NCBI GenBank assembly: GCA_001465935.1
Contig: LNKV01000030.1
Location: 193,443-257,442, forward strand
DNA: 64,000 nucleotides
Reading direction: 5' to 3'
DNA from: Clarireedia homoeocarpa
Taxonomy: Eukaryota; Ascomycota; Leotiomycetes; Helotiales; Rutstroemiaceae
In this document: piece after piece, positions 56,133 through 64,000 of the stretch
How positions within the stretch are numbered: the first letter of the stretch is position 1
Layout of the letters: the number at the start of each line of letters is the position of its first letter
Made by a program: the position numbers and the translations under genes
The notes under the pieces: model-generated
The model's database searches: none
The model's input: only the letters and a program-made list of their open reading frames with translations
Told to the model about the DNA's origin: nothing

Positions 56133-58136
56133 ATGACCGTATATAGGGCGAAATCACTGCTTCTGGTTGTTTTGGCTTTTCTTTGTACTTGGCGATACCT
56201 CTTGCCTGGGACTTTCCATGGGTCCATGGTGAGAACACAGAGTGTGTCAGACAAAGCTGGTAGCGTCTCAATACTTCATGACGTTAAATCGGCAGAAGGA
56301 ACGGTGACAACAACACCGACGACGGCAAGTTCTTCTACGGTCGAAACAGCAGTCCCTACCGAAGTTGTTGTTGGAACGGAAAGTGGCATCACCTCGACAT
56401 CGACGACAACGTCGACACAAGAAACGGAGACCCAGGTATCTCAAGCACAAGATTCGCCAATAGAATCGACTCCTTCCCAAGAGACCTCGATACCAACCTT
56501 CGCTTCAAATCACGACTCAGAGCCAGAAGAACATGCACAGGAACAACAAGACGAGCAATCTCATGATGACCAACCAGAAGCAAGCTCTAACAACGAAAAT
56601 CAACAACCATCGATTGGAGATAACTTCCCACTTGCGATGGCCGCCCATTCGAAAGACGATTTACCACCAATCCCTCCGTGGAACAGACCCCCAAATCCGC
56701 ACGTCAAAGAGCGAACTCCACTCTTCATCGGGTTTACTCGCAATTGGCGTCTACTTCAGCAGACGGTGGTCAGTTGGATCACAGCAGGATGGCCCGCGGA
56801 AGATATCTATGTCATCGAGAATACCGGAGTCATGAAATCCAACCAACTGGGTCAACTATCTATGCAGAATCCATTTTTCCTGAACCATACTCGTCTCCAT
56901 ATGTTAGGCGTAAATGTCATCGTCACTCCGACTCTCTACAGCTTTGCACAACTGCAAAACTTCTTTCTCTGGACCGCAATCGATATGGATCTCGATCATT
57001 ATTTCTGGAGCCATATGGATATCATTCCTATCACATTTGAAGATGGGATTCACGAAGGAGATAATTATGCAAGTCATAGGACGATATACCAACACGCAGT
57101 CGACGTTCTCCGACAGGCGCAGTCCCCAGATCCAGATCCCAATGCTTCAGATCCTAGCAAGCTATGGGCAGTACGATTTTTTGCCTTTGACTATCTTGCT
57201 CTTGTCAACCGTGCAGCGTACGAAGCCGTTGGAGGATTCGACACTACGATTCCATTCTATAACACCGATTGTGATATGTATGATCGCCTAGTTATGGCTG
57301 GATTTGACACGAACGAGCCGCGACATCTCATGATGACAATCGGTGATAACTTCGACGGGACAGAAAAGCTGGGAGCTGGATCGATTTACGACGTCGCGAA
57401 CAGTCTAGACGATTTATTAGTTCTGTACAGGAAGAAAGGAACAGGAGAGGCGAGCTTTACCGACCAGTCAAGATCAGAGGATATTGAGAAAGCGCGAAAG
57501 ATGAAAGAGATGGAAGATCTAGTAGCACAGTCGAAAGAACAGGAGGAAGGAAAAGAAGTGGCAGCTGCTCTACAGCAAGCTGAAGTTGACGCCGATATAC
57601 ATATTGAAGAGGAGGCCATAAAAGAACAAGTAGAGCTTGATGCCCATGCGGAACAAATCAACGCCCAGCAGCAGGAAGATCAAAGTGGCGATCAAACCCA
57701 TGGCGATAATCAGAATTCTGAAAACGAGCAGAACCAAAATACCAAAAGAGGCATCGAATCAGCCAACTACGAGAAAGGATCACCCAATACCGTCCATTAT
57801 ACAGACCAACTCAAATCCGAGAAATGGACATCCGACAGCCCCAATTCCTCTGACTACCACAAGTTGCTCGACGTCGCCAGAGATCTCGTTCTCAACAAGT
57901 ACTCCACTGGTGGCGATGGACGGAACACATGGCAGAGACAGCAGACCGGTGGACAGGGAGAACCGTTTTATAAGAATCCAGATGGATTTGAAACGGCGAT
58001 CCAGATGACGATTAACTTTGGCCGGTCGGTGTATTATGAGAAGTGGGGGACATATGACTGTGGATTGATTGCGAGGGGGTTGACGAAGGAGGATGAGTGG
58101 AAGGTAAGGGAGGCGGAGAATCAGGATGATGGATGA
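56133..58136 (+). CDS. Type II membrane glycosyltransferase-like protein (GT-A fold suspected)
   Basis: A single-exon gene of 667 residues. A short cytosolic N-terminus (MTVYRAK) is followed by a signal anchor (SLLLVVLAFLCTWRYLL), which predicts Golgi or ER residence with a lumenal domain. Residues about 35-180 are a Thr/Ser/Glu/Gln-rich stem. The catalytic-looking domain (about 190-440) starts RTPLFIGFTRNWRLLQQTVV and GWPAEDIYVIENTGVMKSNQ, has WTAIDMDLDHYFWSHMDIIP with a DxD-type acidic motif, and RAAYEAVGGFDTTIPFYNTD-CDMYDRLVMAGF, as in GT-A glycosyltransferases. A Glu/Gln-rich coiled coil (about 450-520) and a conserved tail (NFGRSVYYEKWGTYDCGLIA) complete it. Donor and acceptor are unknown. 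Assignment to a CAZy family could not be made by eye. Confidence 0.8.
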   Translation: MTVYRAKSLLLVVLAFLCTWRYLLPGTFHGSMVRTQSVSDKAGSVSILHDVKSAEGTVTTTPTTASSSTVETAVPTEVVVGTESGITSTSTTTSTQETETQVSQAQDSPIESTPSQETSIPTFASNHDSEPEEHAQEQQDEQSHDDQPEASSNNENQQPSIGDNFPLAMAAHSKDDLPPIPPWNRPPNPHVKERTPLFIGFTRNWRLLQQTVVSWITAGWPAEDIYVIENTGVMKSNQLGQLSMQNPFFLNHTRLHMLGVNVIVTPTLYSFAQLQNFFLWTAIDMDLDHYFWSHMDIIPITFEDGIHEGDNYASHRTIYQHAVDVLRQAQSPDPDPNASDPSKLWAVRFFAFDYLALVNRAAYEAVGGFDTTIPFYNTDCDMYDRLVMAGFDTNEPRHLMMTIGDNFDGTEKLGAGSIYDVANSLDDLLVLYRKKGTGEASFTDQSRSEDIEKARKMKEMEDLVAQSKEQEEGKEVAAALQQAEVDADIHIEEEAIKEQVELDAHAEQINAQQQEDQSGDQTHGDNQNSENEQNQNTKRGIESANYEKGSPNTVHYTDQLKSEKWTSDSPNSSDYHKLLDVARDLVLNKYSTGGDGRNTWQRQQTGGQGEPFYKNPDGFETAIQMTINFGRSVYYEKWGTYDCGLIARGLTKEDEWKVREAENQDDG

Positions 58137-58542
58137 GCTGGGATTTGGGTGGGCTTGTGTTTAGATATGGAGGTTTGGTGAAAGGGTGGTTCGCGAATGT
58201 TGCGCAGTAACCATGGGTCATTCGGTAGCCTGGAGTTGGGGTGACTTTGGGATTGGGACTGAGGGCATTATTGGCGTTTCAACCGCTGGAAAAGTCTGAA
58301 TATGGATTGGTTTGATAAAATACCACTTTGCGAATATCGGGAGTTTGGCATGTAGTATAAATCTGGGTCTTGCGTAGGCAAGCCAAGGATATATAGGCAA
58401 TACAAGTATATTATATAGCGCCTTTTGATTATGTTTCTGCGCCCCACTAACCGGTTCTATCGAAGTCTTTTTCCGTCTGTATATGTGTATGGGTATCCCA
58501 AGTCTATTGTACACCTTAACCTTTTCGACCAATCTTCCTCCT
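58137..58542. other. Intergenic region between convergent genes
   Basis: About 400 bases between the glycosyltransferase-like gene and the convergent two-TM gene. No gene, RNA or repeat is recognised. Confidence 0.5.
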
Positions 58543-59124
58543 TCACCACGGCACAGCCTTCGGACCCGTAACATCCCTCCACTCTCCCGTCCCCCTAACT
58601 CCCTCCACCCTCTCCAGCTCCCTCCCAACATTCCTATCCCTCCTCTCCCCCTCCACTCCCCTCCTCACCAACCCCTCCTCCAACCTCCTCCCCACCCTCG
58701 TCCTCCTAAATGCCCACTTCCCCACCCACCACACAATGCCCACCCCGACACACCCCAGCACCCCCGTCGGCGCCACCACCCACCCAATCCCCGTCGCAAA
58801 ACTCCCTATCGTCGTCGCGCTCAGCGCAGCCACGATACTGCCCACGACCGCATATTTCGCATACCGGATTGCGCGCCAGAATACGAAAACGGATATGTAG
58901 TGGAGTGAGCGCAGGAGGGCGCGTGTGCGCAGACGGGCGGGGCGCGGGCTGTTGGGCGAGGAGGGGGAGATGAGATAGTTGATGTTTTGTTTGAGAGAGG
59001 TGAGGGCGTGGGAGGAGCGGAGGTTGGCGGTGTTTTCGGTGGGAGTGAGGTCGCTGGAGGCTGAAGGGGAGGGCGTTTGAGATGTGCTAGGTGGAGCTTG
59101 AGTGGTGCCTCGGGAGGGCGACAT
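58543..59124 (-). CDS. Small two-TM protein, function unknown
   Basis: A single-exon frame of 193 residues from MSPSRGTTQAPPS. The upstream in-frame Met adds 20 Asn/Gln-rich residues, while the chosen ATG has an AAAATGTCG context. Residues 1-60 are Ser/Thr/Pro-rich. The helix SLKQNINYLISPSS is followed by an Arg-rich stretch (RPARLRTRALLRSLHY). Two hydrophobic spans follow: KYAVVGSIVAALSATTIGSF and GWVVAPTGVLGCVGVGIVWW, the second Gly-rich and hairpin-like. The C-terminus is highly basic/acidic (RRTRVGRRLEEGLVRRG). Arg-rich flanks around a Gly-rich hairpin could fit a mitochondrial or ER membrane protein, but no family is recognised. GC content rises sharply in this gene compared with its surroundings. 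Confidence 0.65.
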   Translation of the reverse strand: MSPSRGTTQAPPSTSQTPSPSASSDLTPTENTANLRSSHALTSLKQNINYLISPSSPNSPRPARLRTRALLRSLHYISVFVFWRAIRYAKYAVVGSIVAALSATTIGSFATGIGWVVAPTGVLGCVGVGIVWWVGKWAFRRTRVGRRLEEGLVRRGVEGERRDRNVGRELERVEGVRGTGEWRDVTGPKAVPW

Positions 59125-60463
59125 TTTATGATTGTTATTGTTGGTGGCAGATTGATTGTCTGTTTGCTGGGATAGCAATCGCAAAAATGGCTGAGTACGT
59201 CATTGGTGGGTGAAAAGTGGTCCGTGCTCAAACTGTCTCCGCAGTTTTCATCGGTATCTTCCAAGCTATCTGTGTTATATTTGATCATTCTGTTCGCAAC
59301 ACCAGTGCCAAGTGAGGCAATCAGTTGTACATAGGTAGGGCAGCATGAAGACCTCAAATTATCGCTCTCCGACGGATTAATCATTTTCCCATACAAGGAA
59401 AGCAGCCTCTGTCGAGCATATTTAAGACACGGGCATCCGGGAGTGGTAGATAGGGCAGAACAACAAGACTTCACGTGCTCTTGCTAATATTCTGGATCGA
59501 TTCAGTGAGGTCTTTATATTGATCTTTTTGAGTGATCTTCCGAAGTTCCGATACCCTTTACTGCTACCAACCCAAGCTTGGCACAAGCAAAACCTTTGTG
59601 AACGAAACTGCTCAGCATACGGCGGTATCGGATATTCATCCCTAGTTCAACTTAAGCGGATGTGCAAGAGAACAAACATAGACATCTGGAGAGCGCTATT
59701 ATACAATGCCGGAAAACATGGTCATAGGGAGAAAGGTGCCATACCCAACTCCGGGCCCCAGAAAAGTCGAGATGAACCTGCAGGCACCAAAGACTATAGT
59801 TGTTTGCTGCGGTCCTATCCATCTGTTACAAATTCACAGGTTAGAGTAGATACATATGCATGAATCAGCTACAAACCCTCAAGATTACCCGGACCCACCT
59901 TTTGTGAAGTGAGTTACGGGTAAGGAGGGTGTAGCCACAATTTGTGAGAAACCATGATCCAAGCATAATTCTCCATTGTGGTGATTGAATAAGGCACGAT
60001 CACAATCGAGAGGCCAAAAGCCTCTCCTTTTCACGAAACAGCATTACCAGATGACAGCATGCGAGACATGCATGATCTATTACGCTTCAACTGACACCTC
60101 CGAACTCCTTACGCATGAACAGTCACCATGTTGGTCCAATCAACGATGATCCATGGACCCCTTCTTTAAGCGAGGTTCGCCACGTATATAAACAGCCTCC
60201 CCTGCCAGGGTTCAGTCAGCCTTGAAAATGAACAATATAAATTTCACCATAATGCCTCATCTCAGTTCACTCAAACAACAGTGATATTACTGTGTAGCAT
60301 AGCGAATCTAGCTTTATCATCCCACCATGCGTTTTTCGAGACGCCGACTTGGGAAAGAGCATTCGACAAAAACAAGCAAGGGATGCACGGCACGCAAATA
60401 TGCAATAATTACCCCGCGCATGATTAACCGCCACCACCGTCCTGACTGTCCACTCCGAACTCG
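59125..60463. other. Intergenic region
   Basis: No gene is supported. The frame at 59519-59863 and the minus-strand extension 58821-59474 lack coding character. Promoter elements of the next gene lie near the end. Confidence 0.5.
60185..60192 (+). promoter_or_regulatory. Candidate TATA box (TATATAAA)
   Basis: A consensus TATA element lies 279 bases before the first ATG (60464) of the zinc-finger frame and is followed by a plausible transcription start region. It is the clearest TATA match with sensible spacing in the window. Confidence 0.4.
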
Positions 60464-60982
60464 ATGTTTCCAACGATCGCGCCGTATTCAAGAGTACAAG
60501 ATGAACCTGAGAGAATGAAGTCCCCCACATTGCATCGCTCGTCGCCTTGTTCCTCTCTTCATTCTCTCTACTCAAATCCAACTCCTCCTCCATTGTATCA
60601 CGAGAAATGTGGAGACGAGCCAGTATCGCCATTACGTCGGGTGAAAAATTTCTACCGCCCGCGTCGGCCGACTTTTGCCGTTGCGGTTGCGATACCAGAC
60701 CAAAATGATCATCGGAACCGCAATTCAATGGAGGTCACGATCAGGACGCAGGATTACGTGATTAATGTCGAAATTCCGTTGTATGCGCGGCCGGAATCTG
60801 TGCCAAATAATTGTTATTCTGGACTGGGTAATAGTTCGAAGAGAGCGGAGCTGGAATTGGAGTGTCCAGAGTGTGATGAAGAGTTTGATGGAGAGGGAGG
60901 AGTAGGCGATTTGGCGACTCATTTTAATGAGGTACATTGGGGCAGGAGGGTGGAGAGGAAGAGATGTAGGAAAGGGAGATGA
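60464..60982 (+). CDS. Small protein with one C-terminal C2H2-like zinc finger
   Basis: A frame of 172 residues. ATGs at 60464 (MFPTIAPYSR) and 60515 (MKSPTLHRSS) are both possible; the second is followed by a Ser/Pro-rich region with a better protein look. A basic patch (RRVKNFYRPRRPTFAV) could be a nuclear signal. The C-terminus has ELECPECDEEFDGEGGVGDL-ATHFNEVHWG: Cys-x2-Cys, a 17-residue acidic loop, then His-x4-His, an atypical C2H2 spacing with a long loop. It ends in a basic tail (RRVERKRCRKGR). It resembles small orphan C2H2 proteins of fungi, with no assignable function. Confidence 0.55.
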   Translation: MFPTIAPYSRVQDEPERMKSPTLHRSSPCSSLHSLYSNPTPPPLYHEKCGDEPVSPLRRVKNFYRPRRPTFAVAVAIPDQNDHRNRNSMEVTIRTQDYVINVEIPLYARPESVPNNCYSGLGNSSKRAELELECPECDEEFDGEGGVGDLATHFNEVHWGRRVERKRCRKGR

Positions 60983-63547
60983 GGTGATGGCGGCTAGGAA
61001 AAATAAATATTTTTAGGAGGGTTATGATGTGCCTGAGATTGATGACGGCGCGCTGGTATAGGAAGTTTGTTAGGCTTCGGTACGCATCATGATCGAAAGC
61101 CTGAAGTATCTACGTTTTCCGAGCGGTCAAGTCGATATGTTCGATTTAACAGACACATGCAGAGCAGCAATCATCGCCTACGCGCAGTATATCACGATCA
61201 ATCCCATTTCGGATCAACCGGAAATCAGTGTAAGCTATGGAAGGTGCTATTTGCAGGTCGCGATCAAATTTGCGGATATCGCTTCCTTGGTTTCTTCCGT
61301 TTTGCATGCCAACCACGGAACAAGCAACCATCGAAAATGAGCAACAGTGGACTTATTTATGGATCACCTATCAAACTAGGTGCTTCATTCGCTCAAGTTT
61401 GTCAACCATTTATGAGCCGCCATATCACCAGTCTTCTTGTTATCTCAACCTTTGTCACCAAGTCCATTCTTCTCAGGATACAGACAGGCATAACAATTCA
61501 ATGCACCGCGTGCTACAAATACGGGGCCGTAAAGTTTCTTTGCTCCAAATCTCACTCTCGATGTTACTGCAGTATGTTGTATTCCTATGCGAACGGTGAA
61601 CAATGCTCATTAGCTTTTAGGTAATTAGTTGAAGAAACCGTTACAAATGTTATATCGTGTAAAATCTCGATTTCAGTCCTGGAACTGAACTCTCGCCGCA
61701 TCTTAGGACAACCTCCTGCGGTACTAGAACCAGTTCATGTCCTGCTACAGCCACGTTCACATATTTGAATTCAAGTCGCTTTCGGATGGAAGAACAGCTA
61801 TAAATATTGGCTTGAGTATCACTCACGATAATTCTTCAGGGAACGACCGGTGCCTCCTATCAAGTTGGATGATATATAGCTGAAAATTTGGCGTATTCAT
61901 CATATGGACAACATAATCCTAAATCTTATGAGCCAAAAGGCATTAAGATGGCAAATTTCACAGGATCCGTTCTAGACGGGCCGGAGCCGAAAGAAAACCG
62001 ATTCGCTACTCTTATGACGAGCAAAACCGCTGGCGTCATATCTTCTTCTTTGCTGAACGGGCAGATGCAACTAAAGCTTGTGTGTATTGGCCGGGGAAGG
62101 CCATGGATGTGCAGAGAGACGGATTGTAGGAGCGGGTTTAGGGATACTGTATGGAGAGGTTGGCATGATTGGACAGGAGGATGGAAGGATTGAAAGCGAC
62201 TACTTGCGGATTATGGGGTGGGGCGGAAGCACCTTACGAAGTGCAATGAATTTGTATGGGATCGCAAAAGAGAAATACCACAAACGGCAGCTCCCAGTGG
62301 CTCTGGTGTGCAGAAAGGTGTACCTTCAGGCTGTGAAAACCAGATAACAATCTGCACGTCTGACGAATTCTGATAGCGCTACTTAAAGGATGGTAATGAA
62401 TCTCTTTCATGATCTATCGGTATTCGTCGATGTTTTTGGACATTCATGGAACTAGATTTAATGGATAGTACTCTGTTAGGCCTGTATTAGCTTATTCGCG
62501 TATGTCAATAGGGGTTTCTACATTAACTACTGATTAAGTCGGGTCCTATCTCGTGGCGCTTAAAATATCACTTCACGTGGGGAGATTCATATGCGAGACT
62601 TTCCCATCGATGGATTAATTTTGCTTGGCGCTACCAAGACGGAGATATAAAAGCATAATTCCGCACATCAGACCACTTTTCGTATTCGACGAATTTTCAT
62701 TGGTTTGCGGAACCCTCCTAGCACCGATTGCGTAAAATGAAACGAACATACAGCTTGAAGTTCTAGATCTACGCACGTGGGAACGAGTACGGCTGATGAT
62801 TCCGAAAAAAGAAAAAAAGAAAACGGCCTTGGAATATTCAGCGCAGAATCACATTAACTCTTTGTTTGAGTGCCAAATCGCCGATTGTATAGTGAAATGA
62901 GATAGATAGTATGAATTTGCCGGACTCGGGACGGAGCCGGACCAGAATATGGATCCCGGGTCCGGTCGTCTGGCTCCTCCCCTTGCGGATTTGAACCACT
63001 AGACGATAACCTTAAGATGACAAAGCGCTTCAGTAAGACTCACGAATCGCCTGGCAGGACAGCCTAGCGCCCAAACAGGAAATCCATCGTCTAAGCGAAG
63101 CGGGACATCAATTTATCCGGTCAGCGTTTGGATTTGTAAATACACTAGAATTAGCAGCATACTTGGGCTTCGTTCATGGTAATTGGTAGGATATATATGA
63201 TTGATGACACTTCTCATAGGTTAAGTAATCCTTTTCCTTTCCTTTTGTTTTCTCCTTATCTCATTCGCAGCACGTATTGTTTTAATATTCCCTCTTCTCC
63301 CCTCCATTCTTCTGCGATATTGAGTGAGCGCCGTTTATCAGCGTTGTAATTGAGACGCACGGCTTACCCCCCATCTACGTTCTGGGTTGAATGAGATATA
63401 CGAGCAGATATTGCACTATACGCCACAGACTTGCAGTGCTGTTGGAGGTTTCTCCCACTGCCTTACTTTCGAATCCTTAACTCATATTATATCTTTACTT
63501 TACAAAACAATTGACGTTGATCGATCAACCGACGAATATCCGCCACC
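60983..63547. other. 2.6-kb region without a clear gene
   Basis: Several overlapping + strand frames at 61067-61624 and 61888-62347 cover the same DNA in different registers and none has domain or splice support. One piece, starting MIESLKYLRFPSGQVDMFDL (61089), is the most protein-like. A tRNA-like fragment lies at about 62977-63055. 63190-63540 is the promoter and leader of the RTA1-family gene. Confidence 0.4.
62977..63055 (-). other. tRNA-like fragment with perfect B box
   Basis: The minus strand contains GGTTCAAATCC, a perfect tRNA B-box/T-loop, inside AGTGG-TTCAAAT-CCGCA, which forms most of a T stem. About 50 nt upstream, TCCTGCC can pair with GGGAGGA downstream of the T arm with one mismatch, as an acceptor stem would. 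ATCGTCTAGTGG, an A-box-like word, sits directly against the B box instead of about 40 nt before it, and no regular anticodon arm forms. It is best read as a degenerate or rearranged tRNA or a tRNA-derived (SINE-like) piece. Confidence 0.3.
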
Positions 63548-64000
63548 ATGGCCTCGTCCCTCATGAGCCTCTTCGCTCGAGACAGATCTAGATTTTACTA
63601 CTGCACACTATCAACCTGCCCGATCGATACCTCCTACTACTTCTATCGCGTCTCCCTTGGAGCAAACATCGCTTTCATCGTTCTTTTCGGCCTCTCATTC
63701 CTCGGATATGTTGTTACCTATGCGTTTACTCGTCGCGCGACAGCCTTCACGGTTGCGATGGTCATTGGGGTTATTCTCGAAGTGTTAGGATATGCAGGTC
63801 GTATAATGAGTTGGCAGGATCAGTGGGAGGAAAATGGGTTCCTTATGCAGATTGTATGCTTGACCATTGCTCCCGCGTTTATGGCGGGAGGGATATACCT
63901 GTGTTTGAGAAGAATTGTGTACGCATTTGGGCCTGAAAACTCGAGGATCAGCCCTGAGGCATACACCAGAATTGTAAGCCAAAACAATTATTTTCATAAG
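63548..64000 (+). CDS. RTA1-family membrane protein (5' part, truncated by window end)
   Basis: A seven-TM fungal protein of the RTA1/RSB1 lipid-translocating exporter-like family, linked in yeast to resistance to membrane-active compounds and sphingoid-base export. The start codon has an optimal context (CGCCACCATGG). The first 142 residues are present (exon 1, 63548-63973), followed by a GTAAGC donor, so the rest lies beyond the window. CTLSTCPIDTSYYFYRVSLG precedes TM1. TM1 (NIAFIVLFGLSFLGYVVTYA), TM2 (FTVAMVIGVILEVLGYAGRI) and TM3 (MQIVCLTIAPAFMAGGIYLC) are visible, and the family hallmark RRIVYAFGPENSRI follows TM3. Confidence 0.9.
   Translation, partial: MASSLMSLFARDRSRFYYCTLSTCPIDTSYYFYRVSLGANIAFIVLFGLSFLGYVVTYAFTRRATAFTVAMVIGVILEVLGYAGRIMSWQDQWEENGFLMQIVCLTIAPAFMAGGIYLCLRRIVYAFGPENSRISPEAYTRIVSQNNYFHK

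Noticed and set aside
61067..61624. A 185-residue + frame with overlapping alternatives
   Set aside because: Three registers of the same DNA are open and none shows domain, splice or composition support.
62977..63055. Functional tRNA gene
   Set aside because: The anticodon arm cannot be formed and the A-box-like word is not at the normal distance from the B box.

Overview
The window is nuclear DNA of a filamentous ascomycete (Pezizomycotina). The evidence is dense short introns (about 45-90 nt, GT...AG, usually with a CTRAC-type branch site), CT-rich gene leaders, an SSK1 response regulator, Zn2Cys6 and BTB proteins, an RTA1-family protein and GH47/GH18 enzymes. The style of the BTB protein and of several conserved hypotheticals suggests Leotiomycetes/Helotiales, but that is inference. 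No bacterial-type operon, CRISPR array, rRNA gene or intact transposon was seen.

Layout. 1-6 kb: the 3' end of an unknown gene (+), a BTB/POZ gene (-), a transposon-like palindromic relic, and a GH47 mannosidase (-). 6-8 kb: a membrane-anchored pepsin-like protein without the catalytic motifs, broken by one extra A. 8.4-14.9 kb: three co-oriented genes that look like one metabolic unit, namely a DUF1445/D-glutamate cyclase-like enzyme, a Zn2Cys6 regulator and an anion:cation-symporter-type MFS transporter. 15-16.4 kb: a disordered protein of unknown function. 16.4-19.5 kb: a simple-sequence desert. 19.5-23.4 kb: a Cid1/Trf4-like nucleotidyltransferase (-). 23.4-34.3 kb: a gene-poor, minisatellite-rich stretch holding one four-TM protein (27.7-28.5 kb). 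34.3-36.0 kb: a conserved-looking disordered protein. 38.9-41.7 kb: SSK1. 43.1-44.8 kb: a second TM-anchored pepsin-like pseudoprotease (-). 45.8-47.7 kb: two convergent NUDIX hydrolases. 49.1-50.2 kb: a secreted GH18 protein. 50.9-51.7 kb: a peroxiredoxin-like protein. 52.7-54.9 kb: a long aquaglyceroporin. 56.1-58.1 kb: a Golgi-type glycosyltransferase-like protein. 58.5-59.1 kb: a two-TM protein (-). 60.5-61.0 kb: a small single-zinc-finger protein. 61-63.5 kb: no clear gene, apart from a tRNA-like fragment. 63.5 kb to the end: the 5' part of an RTA1-family gene.

Working together. SSK1 (osmostress phosphorelay to the HOG MAP kinase cascade) and the aquaglyceroporin (glycerol flux) belong to the same physiology, although they lie 11 kb apart. 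The DUF1445 gene, regulator and transporter are the best candidate pathway cluster, possibly for uptake and turnover of D-glutamate, 5-oxoproline or a related carboxylate. CGG-N8-CCG inverted repeats lie upstream of both the regulator and the transporter. The two TM-anchored pepsin-like proteins, both without a normal catalytic DTG, are the best candidates for a poorly described cell-surface function.

Exon boundaries were read by eye from splice signals, reading frame and family similarity remembered from general knowledge. No alignment or database search was run.
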